From an uncultured Bacteroidia bacterium (GTDB lineage Bacteria; Bacteroidota; Bacteroidia; Bacteroidales; Prolixibacteraceae), in contig CAIOOC010000552.1 in NCBI GenBank assembly GCA_903859795.1, forward strand, positions 1 to 6,540: 6,540 bases of DNA, given 5' to 3'. The position numbers and the translations under genes were made by a program. Shown here in pieces: positions 5,956 to 6,540 of the stretch (its first letter is position 1; each line of letters starts with the position of its first letter). Under the pieces are notes generated by a model that was not told the origin of the DNA, did not search any database, and worked only from the letters and a program-made list of their open reading frames with translations.

Positions 5956-6540
5956 ATGAAGCCATTTATGGATGAAGATTTTCTGCTTCAAACAAATACT
6001 GCCAGGCAGCTGTATCATAATTATGCTGCTCAGATGCCAATCTTTGATTACCATTGTCATCTTTCACCGCAGGAGATTGCCGAAGATCGCCGGTTTAACA
6101 ATATAGCGGAAATCTGGCTTCACGGAGATCATTATAAATGGAGGGCCATGCGTACCAATGGTGTTTGTGAGAGATATTGCACAGGAGATGCGAGTGACTG
6201 GGAGAAATTTGAGAAATGGGCTGACACAGCACCGCATACAATGCGAAATCCACTTTATCACTGGACTCATCTCGAATTACGAAAACCCTTCGGAATTAAG
6301 GAATTATTGAGTCCAACGAACGCTCAGCAGATTTGGAAACAATGTAACGATTTATTGCACCAGGACGATTTTTCGTGTAGGGGGCTTATCCGAAAAGCGA
6401 ATGTCAAGATAATTTGCACAACAGATGATCCAATAGATTCCCTTGAATATCACCGTGCTATTAAGGAAAGTGGTTTTGAAGTTAAAGTTATACCAGCCTG
6501 GCGACCAGATAAAGCGCTGGCAGCGGAAGATGTTATTTCT
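5956..6540 (+). CDS. uxaC: Glucuronate isomerase (uronate isomerase), N-terminal part
   Basis: The open frame gives 195 residues and continues past the window edge; the family is about 470 residues long, so about 40% is present. Uronate isomerase converts D-glucuronate to D-fructuronate and D-galacturonate to D-tagaturonate, the entry step of the pathway, in the cytosol. The N-terminus MKPFMDEDFLLQTNTARQLY and MPIFDYHCHLSP (27-38) are diagnostic; H33 and H35 form the H-x-H metal-binding motif of the amidohydrolase-superfamily barrel. Further family segments are IAEIWLHGDHYKWRAMRTNGV (50-70), NPLYHWTHLELRKPFG (98-113), CTTDDPIDSLEYH (154-166) and VIPAWRPDKAL (178-188). An in-frame TGA lies two codons before the chosen ATG, so no earlier start is possible; Met5 is an alternative but less likely. 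No convincing promoter is visible in the preceding gap, so cotranscription with uxaE is probable. Confidence 0.96.
   Translation, partial: MKPFMDEDFLLQTNTARQLYHNYAAQMPIFDYHCHLSPQEIAEDRRFNNIAEIWLHGDHYKWRAMRTNGVCERYCTGDASDWEKFEKWADTAPHTMRNPLYHWTHLELRKPFGIKELLSPTNAQQIWKQCNDLLHQDDFSCRGLIRKANVKIICTTDDPIDSLEYHRAIKESGFEVKVIPAWRPDKALAAEDVIS

Noticed and set aside
6371..6379. TTTCGTGTA, matching the left half of the predicted operators.
   Set aside because: The right half is absent and it lies inside the uxaC coding sequence, so a chance match is more likely.

Overview
The window is a compact hexuronate (galacturonate/glucuronate) catabolic locus, most likely from a member of the Bacteroidota. The evidence for that lineage is AT-rich spacers, start codons without a clear Shine-Dalgarno sequence, -7 boxes of the Bacteroidota form TAnnTTTG, and protein sequences resembling Bacteroidota homologues. 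The assignment comes from sequence style and memory of families, not from a database search.

Layout: two gene sets diverge from a 339-bp regulatory spacer (4130-4468). Leftward (minus strand) run a LacI-family regulator (3077-4129), a short-chain dehydrogenase of the fructuronate reductase/mannonate oxidoreductase type (2183-3034), a PfkB-family sugar kinase, probably a 2-keto-3-deoxygluconate kinase (998-2077), and a LarA-family (nickel-pincer racemase/epimerase) protein that runs off the left edge (1-889). Rightward (plus strand) run tagaturonate epimerase UxaE (4469-5716) and the N-terminal 195 residues of glucuronate isomerase UxaC (5956-6540), which runs off the right edge.

How the genes fit together: UxaC converts galacturonate to tagaturonate and glucuronate to fructuronate. 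UxaE epimerises tagaturonate to fructuronate, so both uronates enter one branch. The dehydrogenase reduces fructuronate to mannonate. A mannonate dehydratase, not in the window, would give 2-keto-3-deoxygluconate, which the kinase phosphorylates for a KDPG aldolase that is also outside the window. The LarA-like protein has no textbook role in this pathway and is the least explained part of the cluster. An aldonate C2 epimerase is one hypothesis.

Regulation: the divergent spacer holds two copies of a 20-bp imperfect palindrome with a central CpG, differing at one base and 90 bp apart, a good match to LacI-family operator architecture. One abuts the predicted uxaE promoter. The regulator encoded next door is the obvious candidate to bind them. 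The leftward genes are separated by 42-108-bp gaps, two of which carry conspicuous inverted repeats. The uxaE-uxaC gap has a weak terminator-like hairpin and a short 7-bp-period repeat. I saw no tRNA, rRNA, mobile element, CRISPR array or transporter.
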